Origin: JAQBVV01 sp965249205
GTDB lineage: Bacteria > Acidobacteriota > Vicinamibacteria > Vicinamibacterales > UBA2999
Reading direction: 5' to 3'
Assembly: GCA_965249205.1 (NCBI GenBank)
Contig: CBDFLL010000005.1
Location: 124,001 to 188,000 of the forward strand
DNA length: 64,000 nucleotides
Numbering within the stretch: position 1 is the first letter of the stretch; every line of letters begins with the position of its first letter. The translations under genes and the position numbers were made by a program. This document shows, piece after piece, positions 43,337 through 52,474 of the stretch. The notes beneath the pieces were generated by a model that searched no databases, was not told the DNA's origin, and was given only the letters and a program-made list of their open reading frames with translations.

Positions 43337-46048
43337 ATGCCGAGTACTGCTGCCTCCGTCACGCCTGCCATGCGTCAGTACCTCGACGCCAAGCAGCAAC
43401 ATCCGGACGCGATCGTGTTCTTCCGCATGGGCGATTTCTACGAGATGTTCTACGAGGACGCGCTGGTGGCGGCGCGGGCACTGGACCTGACACTGACATC
43501 CCGTTCCAAGGATGCTGGTGGTAACGGGATTCCGATGTGCGGATTGCCGTTTCACGCGCTCGACGGCTATCTCGCCAAACTGGTCGGCAAGGGCTTCCGC
43601 GTGGCCATCTGCGAACAGGTGGAGGACCCCAAGAAGGCCAAGGGACTCGTCAAGCGGGCGGTCGTGCGTGTCGTCTCACCCGGCACGCTGACTGACGCCA
43701 GTTACCTTGAAGCACGGGAGCCGGCCTATCTGATGGCTCTGGTCGATGCGTCTGATGTCGTGGGCGCGGCCCTCATCGATCTCTCGACGGGTGAATTCAC
43801 GGTCGCCGAATATCCGGGTACGGAAGGCCTCCAAGCGCTGGCAGATGAGATCGCCGTCTTGCGACCCCGCGAGATCGTGCTGCCGCGAGACTCCGGCGTC
43901 GGTGAACAACTGCCCGAGCTCGCGCGGCTCCAGATTCCCGTATCGCGCGCGGAGCCCTGGGCCTTCGAGTCGCAGACGGCCCATCAGGTCCTGTTGGACC
44001 AGTTCAAGGTGCATGGCCTGGAAGGGTTCGGTCTCCATGATCGTCCGGCGGCGGTCCAAGCCGGCGGTGGACTGCTCGGCTATCTGCGCGTCTCTCAGCA
44101 CGCCGAGATCGGCCATGTTCGCGCAGTCTCCTTCAAGACTGGCGCTGACCGTCTGATCGTCGATGCGGTGACCCTGAAGCATCTTGAGGTGCTGATCGGA
44201 AGTGAGGGGACGATCAAGGGATCGCTGCTCGACAACATTGACCGGACCGTGACGGGCATGGGCGGGCGGATGCTCCGTGCCTGGCTCCTGAGCCCGCTGC
44301 GTGCGATCGAGCGGATACGAGACCGGCTCGATGCTGTCGAAGAACTGGCATTCCGCTCGACGGATCGCGCCAAGTTTCGCGAAGCGCTGAAATCGATTCA
44401 CGACCTGGAGCGATTGGTCGCGCGCGCCTCGCTCGGCACTGCCGGTCCGCGGGATGTCGTGTCGCTGGGCCAGTCCCTCCGCGTCGTCCCGCGCATCCGA
44501 ACCATGCTGGCGGATCTGCAGGCGCCGTTGTTGTGCAGTCTCATCGCGGAACTGGATGAACTCGCCGATGTGCGCGATCGCATCGAGCAATCGCTGATCG
44601 ACGAACCGCCCGTTCTCGCCCGGGACGGCGGCTTCACGCGGGACGGTTTCGATGCCGGGCTCGATGACTTGAGGCGGATCAGCCGGTCGGGGCGACAGGT
44701 GATCGCCGACATGGAGGAGCGAGAGCGCGCACGTACCGGCATCAGCTCGCTCAAGGTGCGCTTCAATCGTGTCTTTGGCTACTACATCGAGATCTCCAAA
44801 TCGAATCTGCACGCGGCACCCCCAGACTATCAGCGAAAGCAGACGGTGGCCGGCGGTGAGCGATTCACGACGCCGGCGCTCAAGGAACACGAGGCCACTA
44901 TTCTCGGGGCCGACGAACGCATCCTCGAACGCGAGCTGCAGATCTTCGAGGCCTTGCGCGCCCAGGTCGCGGCTGAGGCGCTTCGGATTCAGTCCACGGC
45001 GCGGGTGTTGGCGACGCTTGATGTTCTTGCTGGACTGGCCGAGACGGCTGCTCTCGCGAACTTCACCAAGCCGCACGTGCACGAGAGCGACGAGTTCGTC
45101 GCGACGGACGCGCGTCATCCCGTTGTCGAGCACCATGCCGCAGGTGCGTTCGTACCCAACGACATCGATCTGAACGGATCATCCAGGCAGCTGGTGGTGT
45201 TGACCGGTCCGAATATGGGTGGAAAGTCGACGTATTTGCGTCAGGCCGCGCTGCTGCCGCTGCTTGCGCAGATCGGCTCCTTCGTGCCGGCGAAGGACGC
45301 TAGGCTCCCGATCATTGATCGCATCTTTGCGCGTGTTGGCGCATCGGACAATATTGCGCGTGGCCAGTCAACGTTCATGGTCGAGATGCAGGAGACCGCC
45401 AACATCCTGCACACGGCGTCGTCGCGCAGTCTCGTCGTACTCGATGAGATTGGTCGTGGCACGTCGACGTTTGACGGTCTGAGTATCGCGTGGGCGGTCG
45501 CCGAGTATCTGGCGACTCACGCCGCTGTTCGGCCGAAGACACTGTTTGCCACCCACTATCACGAACTGACCGACCTGGCCGATGTGCTACCGGGAGTCGT
45601 CAACGCACACGTGGCGGCGCGTGAATGGAAGGACGATATCGTCTTTCTCAGAAAGATCATGCCCGGACGTTCCGATCGCAGCTACGGCATCCAGGTTGCG
45701 CGACTGGCGGGGTTGCCGACGGCGGTGACCGCCCGCGCGAACGAGATTTTGGACGGCCTCGAGCGTGATGAGCTGTCTCGGGGCGGCCGCCCAACCCTCT
45801 CGGGCGCGGCCGGCGACCCCAGGAGCAGCCAACTCGGTCTGTTCGCCAAGCCCGCCGATGTGGGTCGCGAGGTGTTGGCGACGGAGCCCGCGCGTCAACC
45901 GGGCGCCGTGGAGCCTGTCCCTGAAGTCCCTTCCAGTCGTCACGACGCTCTCGCGCGGCGACTCGCGGCGATGGATCTGGACGACACCACACCTCGCCAG
46001 GCGCTTGAGCTGCTCGCCGAGTTGCAACACCTCGCGGAGGACGAGTGA
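43337..46048 (+). CDS. mutS: MutS, DNA mismatch recognition ATPase
   Basis: A 903-residue protein of MutS1 length. The mismatch-binding Phe-x-Glu motif is seen in FFRMGDFYEMFYEDA near residue 30 of the mature frame. Connector, lever and clamp regions follow (about 130-560), then the ABC-type ATPase: Walker A LTGPNMGGKSTYLRQAAL (about 624), VGASDNIARGQSTFMVEM, LVVLDEIGRGTSTFDG and FATHYHEL. The frame begins upstream (43190) but MPSTAASVTPAMRQYLD at 43337 is the natural start; no strong ribosome site is seen. The last 110 residues hold the linker and dimer helix (DDTTPRQALELLAELQ). Confidence 0.96.
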   Translation: MPSTAASVTPAMRQYLDAKQQHPDAIVFFRMGDFYEMFYEDALVAARALDLTLTSRSKDAGGNGIPMCGLPFHALDGYLAKLVGKGFRVAICEQVEDPKKAKGLVKRAVVRVVSPGTLTDASYLEAREPAYLMALVDASDVVGAALIDLSTGEFTVAEYPGTEGLQALADEIAVLRPREIVLPRDSGVGEQLPELARLQIPVSRAEPWAFESQTAHQVLLDQFKVHGLEGFGLHDRPAAVQAGGGLLGYLRVSQHAEIGHVRAVSFKTGADRLIVDAVTLKHLEVLIGSEGTIKGSLLDNIDRTVTGMGGRMLRAWLLSPLRAIERIRDRLDAVEELAFRSTDRAKFREALKSIHDLERLVARASLGTAGPRDVVSLGQSLRVVPRIRTMLADLQAPLLCSLIAELDELADVRDRIEQSLIDEPPVLARDGGFTRDGFDAGLDDLRRISRSGRQVIADMEERERARTGISSLKVRFNRVFGYYIEISKSNLHAAPPDYQRKQTVAGGERFTTPALKEHEATILGADERILERELQIFEALRAQVAAEALRIQSTARVLATLDVLAGLAETAALANFTKPHVHESDEFVATDARHPVVEHHAAGAFVPNDIDLNGSSRQLVVLTGPNMGGKSTYLRQAALLPLLAQIGSFVPAKDARLPIIDRIFARVGASDNIARGQSTFMVEMQETANILHTASSRSLVVLDEIGRGTSTFDGLSIAWAVAEYLATHAAVRPKTLFATHYHELTDLADVLPGVVNAHVAAREWKDDIVFLRKIMPGRSDRSYGIQVARLAGLPTAVTARANEILDGLERDELSRGGRPTLSGAAGDPRSSQLGLFAKPADVGREVLATEPARQPGAVEPVPEVPSSRHDALARRLAAMDLDDTTPRQALELLAELQHLAEDE

Positions 46049-47589
46049 CCCGCAGGCCTAGGGTGGGTAGCGGGATCTGGCTTCTGACCGTCGTGACGTT
46101 GGCCAGCACGGCATGTGCAGGTACCGAGGCCGAGACGGCGAGCGACGCCGACATTCTGCAGGTGATCATTCGGGCCTCGCCCACGAGTTTCGATCCCCGC
46201 GTTGGCACCGATGAACAGTCGCAGCGCGTCCACCAGCTCATCTACAGCCAGCTGATGACTGTGGATTCACAACTCCGCGTGGCGCCAGGGTTGGCCGCAC
46301 GACTCGAGAACCCGGATCCCCTCACCTACATCGCGTATCTTCGCAGCGGCGTGCGGTTTCACGACGGTCATGCCCTGACCGCGAAAGATGTCGTGTACAC
46401 GTTTGCGAGCTTTCTCGACCCTGATTTCGTGTCGGCTCGCCGGGGTGCCTACCGGATGCTCGCATCCGTCAGGGCGCTGGACGACTATCGGGTGGAGTTC
46501 AAGCTGAAGGAGCCATTCGGCTCCTTTCCCATTCAGCTCGTCATGCCGGTCGTGCCGGACGGGGCGGGTGAGTCGATGCGGTCGTTTCCGATCGGCACCG
46601 GCCCCTACCGCTTCGTGCGGTACCTCGATGATGAACAGGTCGAGCTCTCGGCGTTCGAGGGCTACTGGGACGGGCTGCCACAGAACGCCGGGGTAGTGCT
46701 TCGCATTATCCCGGACGACACGATGCGCGGACTTGAGCTGCGGAGTGGGTCGGCGGACCTGACGATCAACGATGTCTCGCCAGATATCGCCTACCGACTG
46801 CAGCAGGATGGCCTGACGATTACCGAAGGCGCAAGCGTAGACTACGCGTATATCGGGCTGAACATGCAGGATGCCGTGCTGCGCGACAAGCGGGTCCGGC
46901 ACGCCATCGGCTATGCTGTCGACCGTCAGTCACTCATCGATCATCTTCGTCGTGGGCTCGCCACACCAGCACTCGGCGTGTTGTCGCCGCTCGCGTGGGC
47001 GTTTGAGCCGGAGGTGCATCGCTTCGACTACGACGTGTCGCGAGCCCGACAGCTCCTGGATGACGCGGGATATCCCGATCCAGACGGCGACGGCCCTCGG
47101 CCAAGACTGCGCCTTTCACTCAAGACGTCTGCCGACGAGTTCTATCGGTTGCAGGCGGCCGTGATTCAAGAGAATCTACGACAGGTCGGCATCGAGCTCG
47201 ACGTACGATCGTACGAGTTCGCGACGTTTTATGCTGACGTGCTCAGTGGCAACGTGCAGATGTACACGCTGCAGTGGGTCGGCGTCACGGACCCAGACAT
47301 GTTGAGGCGCCTCTTTCATTCGGAGCAGGTGCCGCCGATCGGGTTCAATCGTGTGCATTACAGCAATCCCGAGGTGGATCGTTTGATCGACATGGCAACG
47401 AGAGCCACGACGGACGCGGACCGGCGACTCTACTACAGTGCGGTACAGAAGGCGGTGGCGGAAGACGCGCCGTATATTAGTCTCTGGCACAGGGCCAATG
47501 TCGCGGTCACGCGTCCGAACATCACCGGCATGCGCCTGTCGGCGCAAGCGGATTTTCTGGCGCTCAAAGATGTGAGGAAGGCGAAATAA
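46045..47589 (+). CDS. ABC transporter substrate-binding lipoprotein (SBP family 5)
   Basis: A 514-residue extracytoplasmic oligopeptide/dipeptide-binding protein. A signal region with lipobox LASTAC (Cys near 24) is followed by SPTSFDPRVGTDEQSQRVHQLIYSQLM, FRDGVRFHDGHALTAKDVVYTF-type and IGTGPYRFVRY elements, and YIGLNMQDAVLRDKRVRHAIGYAVDRQSLI, all typical of DppA/OppA. No permease or ATPase genes are beside it. It starts with GTG overlapping the mutS stop (GTGA), an odd operon partner. Confidence 0.9.
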   Translation: MTRRPRVGSGIWLLTVVTLASTACAGTEAETASDADILQVIIRASPTSFDPRVGTDEQSQRVHQLIYSQLMTVDSQLRVAPGLAARLENPDPLTYIAYLRSGVRFHDGHALTAKDVVYTFASFLDPDFVSARRGAYRMLASVRALDDYRVEFKLKEPFGSFPIQLVMPVVPDGAGESMRSFPIGTGPYRFVRYLDDEQVELSAFEGYWDGLPQNAGVVLRIIPDDTMRGLELRSGSADLTINDVSPDIAYRLQQDGLTITEGASVDYAYIGLNMQDAVLRDKRVRHAIGYAVDRQSLIDHLRRGLATPALGVLSPLAWAFEPEVHRFDYDVSRARQLLDDAGYPDPDGDGPRPRLRLSLKTSADEFYRLQAAVIQENLRQVGIELDVRSYEFATFYADVLSGNVQMYTLQWVGVTDPDMLRRLFHSEQVPPIGFNRVHYSNPEVDRLIDMATRATTDADRRLYYSAVQKAVAEDAPYISLWHRANVAVTRPNITGMRLSAQADFLALKDVRKAK

Positions 47590-47604
47590 ACGGCACGGCG
47601 ACGA

Positions 47605-47625
47605 CGGCTCCAGGGCTAGGAGCCG
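47605..47625. terminator. Hairpin between convergent genes
   Basis: CGGCTCC and GGAGCCG pair perfectly with a 7-nt loop. The binding-protein stop is 16 bp to the left; the stop of the leftward TPR gene lies in the loop. It is well placed as a two-way terminator, without a strong T-run. Confidence 0.45.
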
Positions 47626-48365
47626 CCCAAGGCCGCTTGCGCTTCGGCTGAGTACAGCGAAGTCGGGTATTCATCGACGACCCTCGCGAACGCCTTGCTC
47701 GCCTCCTCCTGGTTGCCGCTTGCCTGGTAGACTTTTCCGAGTTCCATCAGTACCGCATCCTTCGGTAACTGCTCGTCCGCGCTCGATGCAAGCGCGTTCC
47801 ACGTTTCGATCGCCGCGTCAAGCTGGCCTGCGCGCGTCTGTGCGTCAGCAGTGCCCATCAGCGCCATGCGACCGTAGAGGCTGTCGTCATCCGACAGGTC
47901 GACGACCTCGCGAAACGCGTCGATCGCTTCGGCGTGGCGGCCGAGATTCGACAGGGACGATGCGTAGAGGTAGCGCGCCGTCACGCCCGCGTCGGTCTCC
48001 GGAAAGGCATCGGCCGCGGCCTTCAGTTTGGGCAGAGCATCTGTGAGCTTGGCCAGTTCGGTCGCGTACGACCCGGTCGCGCCGATGGTGGCCGCTGCTG
48101 GTACTTCTCCGGGTGTTTCAGACTGCACCGTGGCTGGAATAACCCGAGCGTTGAAGATGACCAGGGCGTCCGCCAGGAGTTGCTCCGCGCGCGCATCGTC
48201 TTGCTGCTGCCATGCCAAGATCCCGGCGATGATGGCCGCGATGACGACAACGCCCAGGAGAATAGAGGTTACCTGTTCCTTTCGAGCGATAAGTCCTTCC
48301 CGTGCTGCCGCGATCGTATTCGCCAGCTCGTTTTCCTTCAGTTGATGTCGTTTAGCTCGCTTCAT
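47616..48365 (-). CDS. YfgM-like membrane-anchored TPR protein
   Basis: A 249-residue protein. A charged N-terminus MKRAKRHQLKENELANTI is followed by one membrane span (about 36-52, LLGVVVIAAIIAGILAW) and TPR repeats (ARYLYASSLSNLGRHAEAIDAF, LYGRMALMGTADAQTRAGQLDAAI, VLMELGKVYQASGNQEEASKAFARVVDEYP). This architecture matches YfgM/DUF2133-type proteins that work with SecYEG/PpiD. The exact role is inferred. Downstream of the tRNA gene. Confidence 0.85.
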   Translation of the reverse strand: MKRAKRHQLKENELANTIAAAREGLIARKEQVTSILLGVVVIAAIIAGILAWQQQDDARAEQLLADALVIFNARVIPATVQSETPGEVPAAATIGATGSYATELAKLTDALPKLKAAADAFPETDAGVTARYLYASSLSNLGRHAEAIDAFREVVDLSDDDSLYGRMALMGTADAQTRAGQLDAAIETWNALASSADEQLPKDAVLMELGKVYQASGNQEEASKAFARVVDEYPTSLYSAEAQAALGGS

Positions 48366-48460
48366 GGTGGTTCTCTCTTCGTCTTCCGCTTTGTTTCGAA
48401 CCGTCGTCTCCGACGATCGGTCGATGTCTTCCGTAGAGCCCGGTGCACGTACCGAAATGG

Positions 48461-48534
<74 letters not shown>

Positions 48535-48660
48535 CCAGCCGTGTATGTTAGCAGCCTGCGATAAGATCGCCCGAAATCGGCGAACGAGGCAGCCTGCATG
48601 GCCAGGCCCTCAGGGCGCTCACCCGTGCTGGGCGCGAAGTCGACCCCACACCACGGGCTG

Positions 48661-49173
48661 CTAGTACTGCAGCAACGAGTAAATTTCCTGGCCGGCGAGC
48701 TTTGTCCTGCCGTTGAGGAAGCTCAGCTCGATCAGAAACGCCAGGGCATGGAGGTCGCCCCCGAGCGATTTGACGAGCCCGACCGCTGCGGCTGCGGTGC
48801 CCCCGGTCGCCAGTACGTCATCCACGATAAGCACGCGCTGACCCTTGTCGACCGCATCTGCGTGGATCTGCAGCGCGTCCTGACCGTATTCCAGATCGTA
48901 GGTCTCGGTGAGTGTCTTCGCGGGCAATTTGCCTGGCTTTCGAATCGGGATAAATCCCGCGCCGAGGCGATCCGCCACTGGCGCGCCGAGAATAAACCCG
49001 CGGCTCTCTACCCCGATGACCGCGTCGATCCCCTGACCGATAAATGGCGCCGAGAGCTGATCGATTGTCGCCGTGAGGCCCGCGGACTCTCGCAGCAACG
49101 TCGTAATGTCGTAGAAGAGGATGCCCGGCTTGGGGAAGTCAGGCACACCCCGAATGTGTTGTTTTAGATCCAT
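48661..49173 (-). CDS. apt: Adenine phosphoribosyltransferase
   Basis: A 170-residue purine-salvage enzyme making AMP from adenine and PRPP. Signatures: IRGVPDFPKPGILFYDITTLL, VIGVESRGFILGAPVA, RKPGKLP, the PRPP loop VLIVDDVLATGGTAAA and EYGQDALQIHADAV. ATG 49173 is chosen because GGAG precedes it by 5 bp and MDLKQHIRGVPDFP is the natural N-terminus; the frame extends 14 codons upstream. Confidence 0.95.
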   Translation of the reverse strand: MDLKQHIRGVPDFPKPGILFYDITTLLRESAGLTATIDQLSAPFIGQGIDAVIGVESRGFILGAPVADRLGAGFIPIRKPGKLPAKTLTETYDLEYGQDALQIHADAVDKGQRVLIVDDVLATGGTAAAAVGLVKSLGGDLHALAFLIELSFLNGRTKLAGQEIYSLLQY

Positions 49174-49223
49174 GCCACTCCGGTCGTTGTGTGGGCCCGT
49201 GTTCGTCGCCGCCACGCGGGCGG

Positions 49224-49496
49224 CTACTCAATCCCAAAGTGTGTATACGTGCCGCCGGGCTCGTCCGCCTCGACGTTCACGTCGAGCACGTTCGCGCCGC
49301 GCGGCCCTCTCCGGAGCGCGCGTTCGACCCGATCAACGGCGTCGCGCTCACCGTCCAGGCACGCCTCTACCCGGCCATCCAACCTGTTGCGCACCCACCC
49401 CGTGACGCCTTCCCGAACGGCGGCGTCCTGGGTGAAGTACCGAAATCCGACGCCCTGGACGCGGCCGCTGATGACCAGCCGACGTGCGATACGCAT
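49224..49496 (-). CDS. acyP: Acylphosphatase
   Basis: A 90-residue enzyme that hydrolyses acyl phosphates. The active Arg and Asn are present in VISGRVQGVGFRYFTQDAA and GWVRNRLDGRVEACLDG. The C-terminal strand reads GGTYTHFGIE. The ATG 49496 matches the family N-terminus; extended upstream frame has no similarity. It is followed on the same strand by apt, and 209 bp separate its start from the divergent bacilliredoxin gene; I see no clear promoter there. Confidence 0.93.
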   Translation of the reverse strand: MRIARRLVISGRVQGVGFRYFTQDAAVREGVTGWVRNRLDGRVEACLDGERDAVDRVERALRRGPRGANVLDVNVEADEPGGTYTHFGIE

Positions 49497-49705
49497 GTCA
49501 GTGCCTCGCAGATGTCCACCGCTGTCGAGGCGGAGCAACGGAAAATTATACTCGGTCACTGCCGGCTTCGAGGCCGAGGACGGGCGCCTCGTCACGGTCC
49601 CGACGCGTCGTGACGACCACATTCGCGTTCGATGCTCTCGGTCTCAAAGTACCGCCCGGGTCGCTTTTCGGTTCTTCCAGGGCTCGTCCGAGGCATAATG
49701 ACCGC

Positions 49706-50140
49706 ATGGCATATCCGGAATCATTCGTGGCGCCGATGCGCGAGGAATTGGCGCGCCTTGGTGTTGAAGAGCTGCGTACGGTTGAAGCCGTCGACGCGGC
49801 GGTAAAGGACTCGACCGGCACGCTGATGGTCGTCGTGAATTCCATCTGCGGTTGCGCGGCGGGTAAGGCTCGACCTGGCATCGCACTTGCGCTACAGCAT
49901 CGGGTCAGGCCCGATCGCGTCGCGACGGTGTTCGCCGGCGCCGACCTTGAGGCCACCGACCGCGCGCGCGGGTATTTCACCGGGTACGCGCCGTCGTCGC
50001 CATCGATCGGTCTGCTGCGAGACGGTCAGTTGGTGTGGATGCTCGAGCGGCGGCAGATTGAGAACCAGGGACCGGAGCAGATCGCTGGCGCGCTGACCGC
50101 GGCATTCGAGAAGTTCTGCGTCGGCCCGGCCGCGGTCTAG
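49706..50140 (+). CDS. Bacilliredoxin (BrxA/BrxB family)
   Basis: A 144-residue thioredoxin-fold protein of the YphP/YqiW (DUF1094) family. The CxC active site is in VVVNSICGCAAGKARPG, with YFTGYAPSSPSIGLLRDGQLVWMLERRQIE following. In Firmicutes these proteins remove bacillithiol from mixed disulfides; in Acidobacteriota the thiol partner is unproven. ATG 49706 gives MAYPESFVAPM, the family start. Convergent with the DUF4390 gene. Confidence 0.92.
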   Translation: MAYPESFVAPMREELARLGVEELRTVEAVDAAVKDSTGTLMVVVNSICGCAAGKARPGIALALQHRVRPDRVATVFAGADLEATDRARGYFTGYAPSSPSIGLLRDGQLVWMLERRQIENQGPEQIAGALTAAFEKFCVGPAAV

Positions 50141-50148
50141 AAATTCGA

Positions 50149-50173
50149 GCCCGACGAAAATCCTGCCTCGGGC
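50149..50173. terminator. Hairpin between convergent genes
   Basis: GCCCGA and TCGGGC pair across a 13-nt loop, 9 bp after the bacilliredoxin stop and 5 bp before the DUF4390 stop. A short, moderate terminator candidate. Confidence 0.3.
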
Positions 50174-50177
50174 GGCG

Positions 50178-50741
50178 CTATCGGAGGAATGTGAACTTCG
50201 CCTGCCCTGAGGTGCCGCTGCCCCACGGCCACAGAAACGCGCCGTTGCTCGGACGGGCCGAGGCGCTGATGCGTACGTAGTATTCACGGTTGGGCACGAG
50301 CCGTGAGGTGCGAAACAGCGGTAGCCGCTGGAAGCTGGTCATCAACTGCCGCACCGTGGTTTCGTCTTCGGTCAGCTCGGTGCTTTCGACCCTGCCATCA
50401 AGCACTCGGACTACGCTGTGCAGTCGCGTGAGATTGTCGTACTCCACACTATTGGTGATCACTGCCGTGGCGATGGTTCGGTCCACCCAGGCTGGCACCT
50501 CGAGGCGCAGGTCTACGATGTAGGTGAACGTCGTCTTCAGGCCGCTGCGAACCGCTTCCCGGACTTCGTTGGTAAAACCGTCCGCCAGCTCAAACGTCAC
50601 CAGTACCTGGTTGTCGCGGACCAGAGGCACAATGCGAAGGCTCTCGGCGGCGGCGAGTGTCGCCGTCAGCGACGCCAACACCAGCAGGCAGGCTGCCGCC
50701 TGTTTCAGCGAACGCGGCGCGGATCGATCCCTGTGTTTCAT
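50178..50741 (-). CDS. DUF4390-like secreted protein
   Basis: About 187 residues. A signal peptide (about 15-32, ACLLVLASLTATLAAA) precedes a beta-rich domain: VRDNQVLVTFELADGFTNEVREAVRSGLKTTFTYIVDLRL, then LMTSFQRLPLFRTSRLVPNREYYVRISASARP. This fits the DUF4390 family, often in the envelope of Acidobacteriota and Proteobacteria, with unknown function. Start at ATG 50741; a GTG at 50768 is possible. Confidence 0.75.
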   Translation of the reverse strand: MKHRDRSAPRSLKQAAACLLVLASLTATLAAAESLRIVPLVRDNQVLVTFELADGFTNEVREAVRSGLKTTFTYIVDLRLEVPAWVDRTIATAVITNSVEYDNLTRLHSVVRVLDGRVESTELTEDETTVRQLMTSFQRLPLFRTSRLVPNREYYVRISASARPSNGAFLWPWGSGTSGQAKFTFLR

Positions 50742-50812
50742 TACAGTACGAATTGAATTGACACGCACTGTAGCATATGTCGGCTCTAACCGATGTAAGA
50801 TTTCAGGTCTGC

Positions 50813-51862
50813 ATGCGAGCTACGATGGCCGTCCTTATCGTCGCGCTGGCGCTGGTTGCCCTTGGTCCGTCGGCCCAGGCGCAAAGCAGTCTGCCCATTT
50901 CGCTCTTTGAGCGATACGTAGAAGCACTCCGTCGACAGACTGGGATTCCTGGGCTGTCAGCCGCGATCGTCCAGGATGGGCGCCTGGCGTGGGAAAAGGG
51001 CTTCGGGTTTCAGGATGTCGCGGGCCTGGTCGCTGCGACACCAGACACGCCCTACCCGATTTCGGACCTGTCTCAAACCCTGGCCGCGACACTTCTGCTC
51101 CACCGGTGCGTGGAGCGGAGTCACCTCGAAGTCAGCGACCAGGTGCGCCGCTGGGATCCGAATCACGCCGACGACGGAACAACGGTCGCGCAATTGCTGT
51201 CGAACACGTCGTCCGAGGGCGACTTCAATTACGATGCAGCCCGCTTCGCCGGGCTGACTCCGGTCCTGGAGCAGTGCGCCGGAGGCACCTATCCGCAGCT
51301 CGTTGCTGGCGGACTACTCGACCCGCTGGGCATGTCACAGTCAGTCCCTGGTACCGACCTGGACGACTCGTCGTCGCCTAACCGGCGGTGGTTCCCGTCG
51401 GCGATCCTCGATCGCTACTCCGCAGTGCTCAGCCGAAAGGCTGTGCCCTATCGGGTTGACGACCGCGGACGCGCGACCCGTTCCGAGGTGCCGAGTGAAG
51501 AGCTCGACGCGTCGACGGGAATGGTTTCGACCGTGAGGGATCTGGCCCGTTTTGACGTCGCTCTTGACGATGGCTTTCTGCTCGACCTTGCCACGCGTAC
51601 CAGCGCATGGACGCGGGTTGGTTCCACTCCGATGGGGCTCGGGTGGTTCGTGCAGGACGAGAGAGGCGAGCGGATCGTCTGGCATTTCGGCCTGAATCGC
51701 GACGCGTATTCCTCTCTTGTGATCAAGGTGCCGGCTCGCGGCTTGACGCTCATCCTTCTTGCCAATAGCGATGGCCTCGTGGGCCCTCCCTACACTCTCT
51801 CGAACGGGAGCCTCACGTCGAATCTCTTCGCCAGCGTTTTTCTGAGCTTGTTCGTCGGGTGA
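50813..51862 (+). CDS. Beta-lactamase-fold protein, likely catalytically inactive
   Basis: About 349 residues with a signal peptide (MRATMAVLIVALALVALGPSAQAQ). The sequence aligns with class C beta-lactamase/serine hydrolase proteins: GIPGLSAAIVQDGRLAWEKGFG, PDTPYPISDLSQTLAATLLLHRCVE, TVAQLLSNTSSEG and GGLLDPLGMSQS. The SxxK nucleophile motif (usually SVSK) reads DLSQ, so both the Ser and the Lys are lost. The usual YSN reads YDA, so only Tyr remains; HTG reads HFG. A binding or structural role is more likely than hydrolysis. The start at 50813 fits the signal peptide best. Followed tightly by a barrel protein. Confidence 0.8.
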   Translation: MRATMAVLIVALALVALGPSAQAQSSLPISLFERYVEALRRQTGIPGLSAAIVQDGRLAWEKGFGFQDVAGLVAATPDTPYPISDLSQTLAATLLLHRCVERSHLEVSDQVRRWDPNHADDGTTVAQLLSNTSSEGDFNYDAARFAGLTPVLEQCAGGTYPQLVAGGLLDPLGMSQSVPGTDLDDSSSPNRRWFPSAILDRYSAVLSRKAVPYRVDDRGRATRSEVPSEELDASTGMVSTVRDLARFDVALDDGFLLDLATRTSAWTRVGSTPMGLGWFVQDERGERIVWHFGLNRDAYSSLVIKVPARGLTLILLANSDGLVGPPYTLSNGSLTSNLFASVFLSLFVG

Positions 51863-52455
51863 TGCCTCGGCGGCTGGCGGTCGCCCTCTTGCTTCTTCTG
51901 GGGACGCCGCCGGGCACCGCTCACGCAGACTGGCAGATTACGCCGTTTCTTGGCAATTCATTCGCCGCGCAAACGGGATTTCTGATCTTCGAGGAAGGGT
52001 TGGGCCGACGGCTAACGCTCGGCACGTCCGTGGCGCTTCTGAGTGACAGCCTCTTCGGTCTTGAAGCAGAAATTGGACACACGCCACGCTTTTTCGAGGG
52101 CGATGACCCGCTTGGTCTGGTGCTTTCCAGCCGGGTGACCACCGTCAGCGGTAGCGTGATCGTGGCCGCGCCGCTGGCCGTCACGAGGGAATCGCTGCGC
52201 CCGTACCTCGCGTTGGGAATCGGGCTGATGCAGGCGCGTAGCAAGCACGCCGCGGGGGTCCTCCCCGTCGACGAAAACCTCCTGGCGGTCAATGTCGGTG
52301 TGGGCGCGACCGGCTTTCTGACCGACCGCACGGGTCTTCGTTTCGACCTCCGGCATTTCAAAAGCCTTGGCGCGGCGGATGTGGCCACGACACCCCCCGG
52401 CGCTTCGCGGCTGAGCTTCTGGCGCGCGACGGCGGGCGTGACACTGCGTTACTGA
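51862..52455 (+). CDS. Small outer-membrane beta-barrel protein
   Basis: About 197 residues with a signal peptide (about 1-22, LAVALLLLLGTPPGTAHA) and an alternating beta-strand body (WQITPFLGNSFAAQTGF, GLEAEIGHTPRFF, LRPYLALGIGLMQARS, AVNVGVGATGFLTDRTGLRFDLRHF, WRATAGVTLRY). The final aromatic residue fits a Bam-inserted 8-strand barrel. The stop of the upstream gene overlaps its ATG (TGATG), so the two proteins are probably made together. Confidence 0.75.
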   Translation: MPRRLAVALLLLLGTPPGTAHADWQITPFLGNSFAAQTGFLIFEEGLGRRLTLGTSVALLSDSLFGLEAEIGHTPRFFEGDDPLGLVLSSRVTTVSGSVIVAAPLAVTRESLRPYLALGIGLMQARSKHAAGVLPVDENLLAVNVGVGATGFLTDRTGLRFDLRHFKSLGAADVATTPPGASRLSFWRATAGVTLRY

Positions 52456-52474
52456 GCGCGACGGCAAGGATTCG

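Noticed and set aside
43676..45136. 486-codon frame opposite mutS
   Set aside because: mutS is intact with all motifs; the antisense frame has no recognisable domain.
50758..50763. TTGACA between DUF4390 and the beta-lactamase-fold gene
   Set aside because: No minus 10 box at 15-19 bp on that strand.
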